The notes below the pieces were generated by a model. That model was not told the origin of the DNA. It searched no databases and saw nothing but the letters and a program-made list of their open reading frames with translations. The translations under genes were made by a program, and so were the position numbers. From DATLFP01 sp035540955 (GTDB lineage Bacteria > Actinomycetota > Acidimicrobiia > Acidimicrobiales > CADCSY01), in the NCBI GenBank assembly GCA_035540955.1, contig DATLFP010000210.1, positions 1 to 46,627 on the forward strand: 46,627 bases of DNA, given 5' to 3'. The stretch's first letter is position 1; each line of letters starts with the position of its first letter. Positions 45,466 through 46,627 of the stretch are shown here, piece by piece.

Positions 45466-46627
45466 TCAGCCGCGGGCTCGGTAGGTGGCCTTGCCGGCGG
45501 CCGCGTCCTTGTTGAGGCGCTTGGACAGGTGGAGGCCCTCGAGGATGAACTCCACGGCCGAGGCGACGGCGCCGGGGCTGTCGGCGTCGCTGGTGAGCGA
45601 CGCCACGTGATCCCGAAGTGCCGGCACCGAGGCCGCCAGCTCGGCGTAGGTCGAGGACGGCACGTCATCGCCGGCGTGGACGACCCGGCCCTCGTCGAAC
45701 GCGGCGATCACGTCGAGGAGCGAACCGAGGTTGAACCGCTCCTTGAACACCGTGAGCAGCGCCGCCTTCACGAGGTTCTGGATGATCGCCTCGTCGCGAC
45801 CCTCCTCCAGGCTCTCGATCTCGACCTTGCCCGCGGTCGACGCCACGAGCGCTTCGAGATCGCACACCCGGGGCACGACCTCCTTCTCACCCAGCCGCAG
45901 CGCCCGGCGGGTGGCGTTGGCCAGCAGCACCTCGGCGTTGGCGACGGTGAGCCGCACCGACACGCCCGACCGCTGGTTCACGTGAGGGCTCTGCCGAGCC
46001 AGGTGCGACAGCGTCGCCACCACCTCGCTCAGGAACTCGGGCACCTCGACCCGCATGCCCTTGATGTCGAGGGGCCGCGACTCCTGGCGGGCGATCTCCA
46101 CCTCGGTGTCGACGTCGAGCGGGTAGTGGGTGCGGATCTGGGAGCCGAACCGGTCCTTGAGGGGGGTGATGATGCGGCCGCGGTTCGTGTAGTCGTCGGG
46201 GTTGGCGGACGCCACGAGCATCACGTCGAGCGGCAGGCGCACCTTGTAGCCGCGGATCTGCACGTCGCGCTCCTCGAGCACGTTCAGGAGACCGACCTGG
46301 ATGCGCTCGGCGAGGTCGGGGAGCTCGTTGATGGCGAAGATGCCGCGGTTGGTGCGGGGGACGAGGCCGTAGTGCAACGTGAGCTCGTCGGACAGGTACC
46401 GGCCCTCGGCCACCTTGATCGGGTCGACCTCGCCGATCAGGTCGGCGATCGACGTGTCGGGGGTGGCGAGCTTCTCGCCGAAGCGGGCGTCGCGGTGCAC
46501 CCACTCGATGGGCGTGTCGTCGCCCTTCTCCGCGATGAGGTCGCGGGCGTGGCGCGAGACCGGGTGGTACGGGTCGTCGTTGATCTCGGAGCCGGCGACG
46601 ATCGGCAGCCACTCGTCGAGCAGGGCG
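45466..46627 (-). CDS. MoxR/Mg-chelatase-type AAA+ ATPase (5' end outside window)
   Basis: 387 C-terminal residues; the frame is open through the right edge, and the GTG at 46500 is internal (coding continues upstream as RHARDLIAEKGDDTPIEW). Present are the Walker B-like RGIFAINELPDLAERIQVGL, followed by LNVLEERDVQIRGYKVRLPL, sensor 1 VMLVASANPDDYTNRGRIIT and the arginine-finger region PLKDRFGSQIRTHYPL, then a helical C-terminal lid. Walker A must lie beyond the window. In this family Asn-Glu replaces the usual Asp-Glu of Walker B. Its expected partner is the VWA protein at 35194-37206. Confidence 0.92.
   Translation of the reverse strand, partial: ALLDEWLPIVAGSEINDDPYHPVSRHARDLIAEKGDDTPIEWVHRDARFGEKLATPDTSIADLIGEVDPIKVAEGRYLSDELTLHYGLVPRTNRGIFAINELPDLAERIQVGLLNVLEERDVQIRGYKVRLPLDVMLVASANPDDYTNRGRIITPLKDRFGSQIRTHYPLDVDTEVEIARQESRPLDIKGMRVEVPEFLSEVVATLSHLARQSPHVNQRSGVSVRLTVANAEVLLANATRRALRLGEKEVVPRVCDLEALVASTAGKVEIESLEEGRDEAIIQNLVKAALLTVFKERFNLGSLLDVIAAFDEGRVVHAGDDVPSSTYAELAASVPALRDHVASLTSDADSPGAVASAVEFILEGLHLSKRLNKDAAAGKATYRARG

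Overview
The window is very GC-rich, about 95% coding and densely packed with overlapping genes. WhiB-type regulators, a DivIVA-domain protein, a SenX3/RegX3-like pair, the YlbL-type PDZ/Lon protease, an ECF sigma/anti-sigma/HtrA/Tat neighbourhood and frequent GTG/TTG starts point to an actinobacterium. MreB in a non-filamentous gene setting, together with the general protein style, suggests the Acidimicrobiia (Iamia/Ilumatobacter-like). That placement is inference; there is no rRNA or tRNA in the window to confirm it.

Layout: (1) 1-7332: partial DivIVA-domain gene; a FecR-like lipoprotein translationally coupled to a large sensor kinase, behind a candidate sigma-28/WhiG promoter; a YlbL-like protease; a small membrane protein; and a TetR regulator divergent from a HEAT-repeat protein. 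(2) 7351-12299: a conventional five-gene branched-chain amino acid ABC operon (livG-livF-livH-livM-substrate-binding protein, all minus). (3) 12360-18402: mreB with a short duplication of its 3' end, a small membrane protein, moaE, an orphan serine-protease-like leader peptide gene, a membrane-anchored SDR, a zincin-like protein, an MFS protein and an acidic hypothetical protein behind a second sigma-28-like promoter candidate. (4) 18410-32014: a phosphate supercluster on the minus strand: htrA, small gene, ROK kinase, ppk, nudix, then pstS-pstS-pstC-pstA-pstB-phoU-surE-senX3-regX3. Two PHO boxes made of 11-bp units sit in front of the two pstS genes. (5) 32156-35080: two whiB genes, an anti-sigma/ECF sigma/tatA operon and a glutamate formimidoyltransferase. 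(6) 35194-46627: a VWA-domain gene and a MoxR/Mg-chelatase-type AAA+ gene, both minus, separated by a plus-strand cluster. That cluster encodes a second, highly fused branched-chain-type transporter: LivH-LivM fusion, MFS-LivF-LivG fusion, substrate-binding protein and a lipoprotein.

How the genes work together: phosphate limitation would be sensed through PstSCAB-PhoU and the kinase, and the response regulator would act back on the two PHO boxes. Ppk immediately upstream would store the imported phosphate as polyphosphate. The sigma/anti-sigma/HtrA/Tat group resembles the mycobacterial sigE-rseA-htrA-tatB envelope-stress locus. The most unusual element is the second transporter (37342-45407), whose only ATPases are fused behind a 12-helix MFS-like domain.
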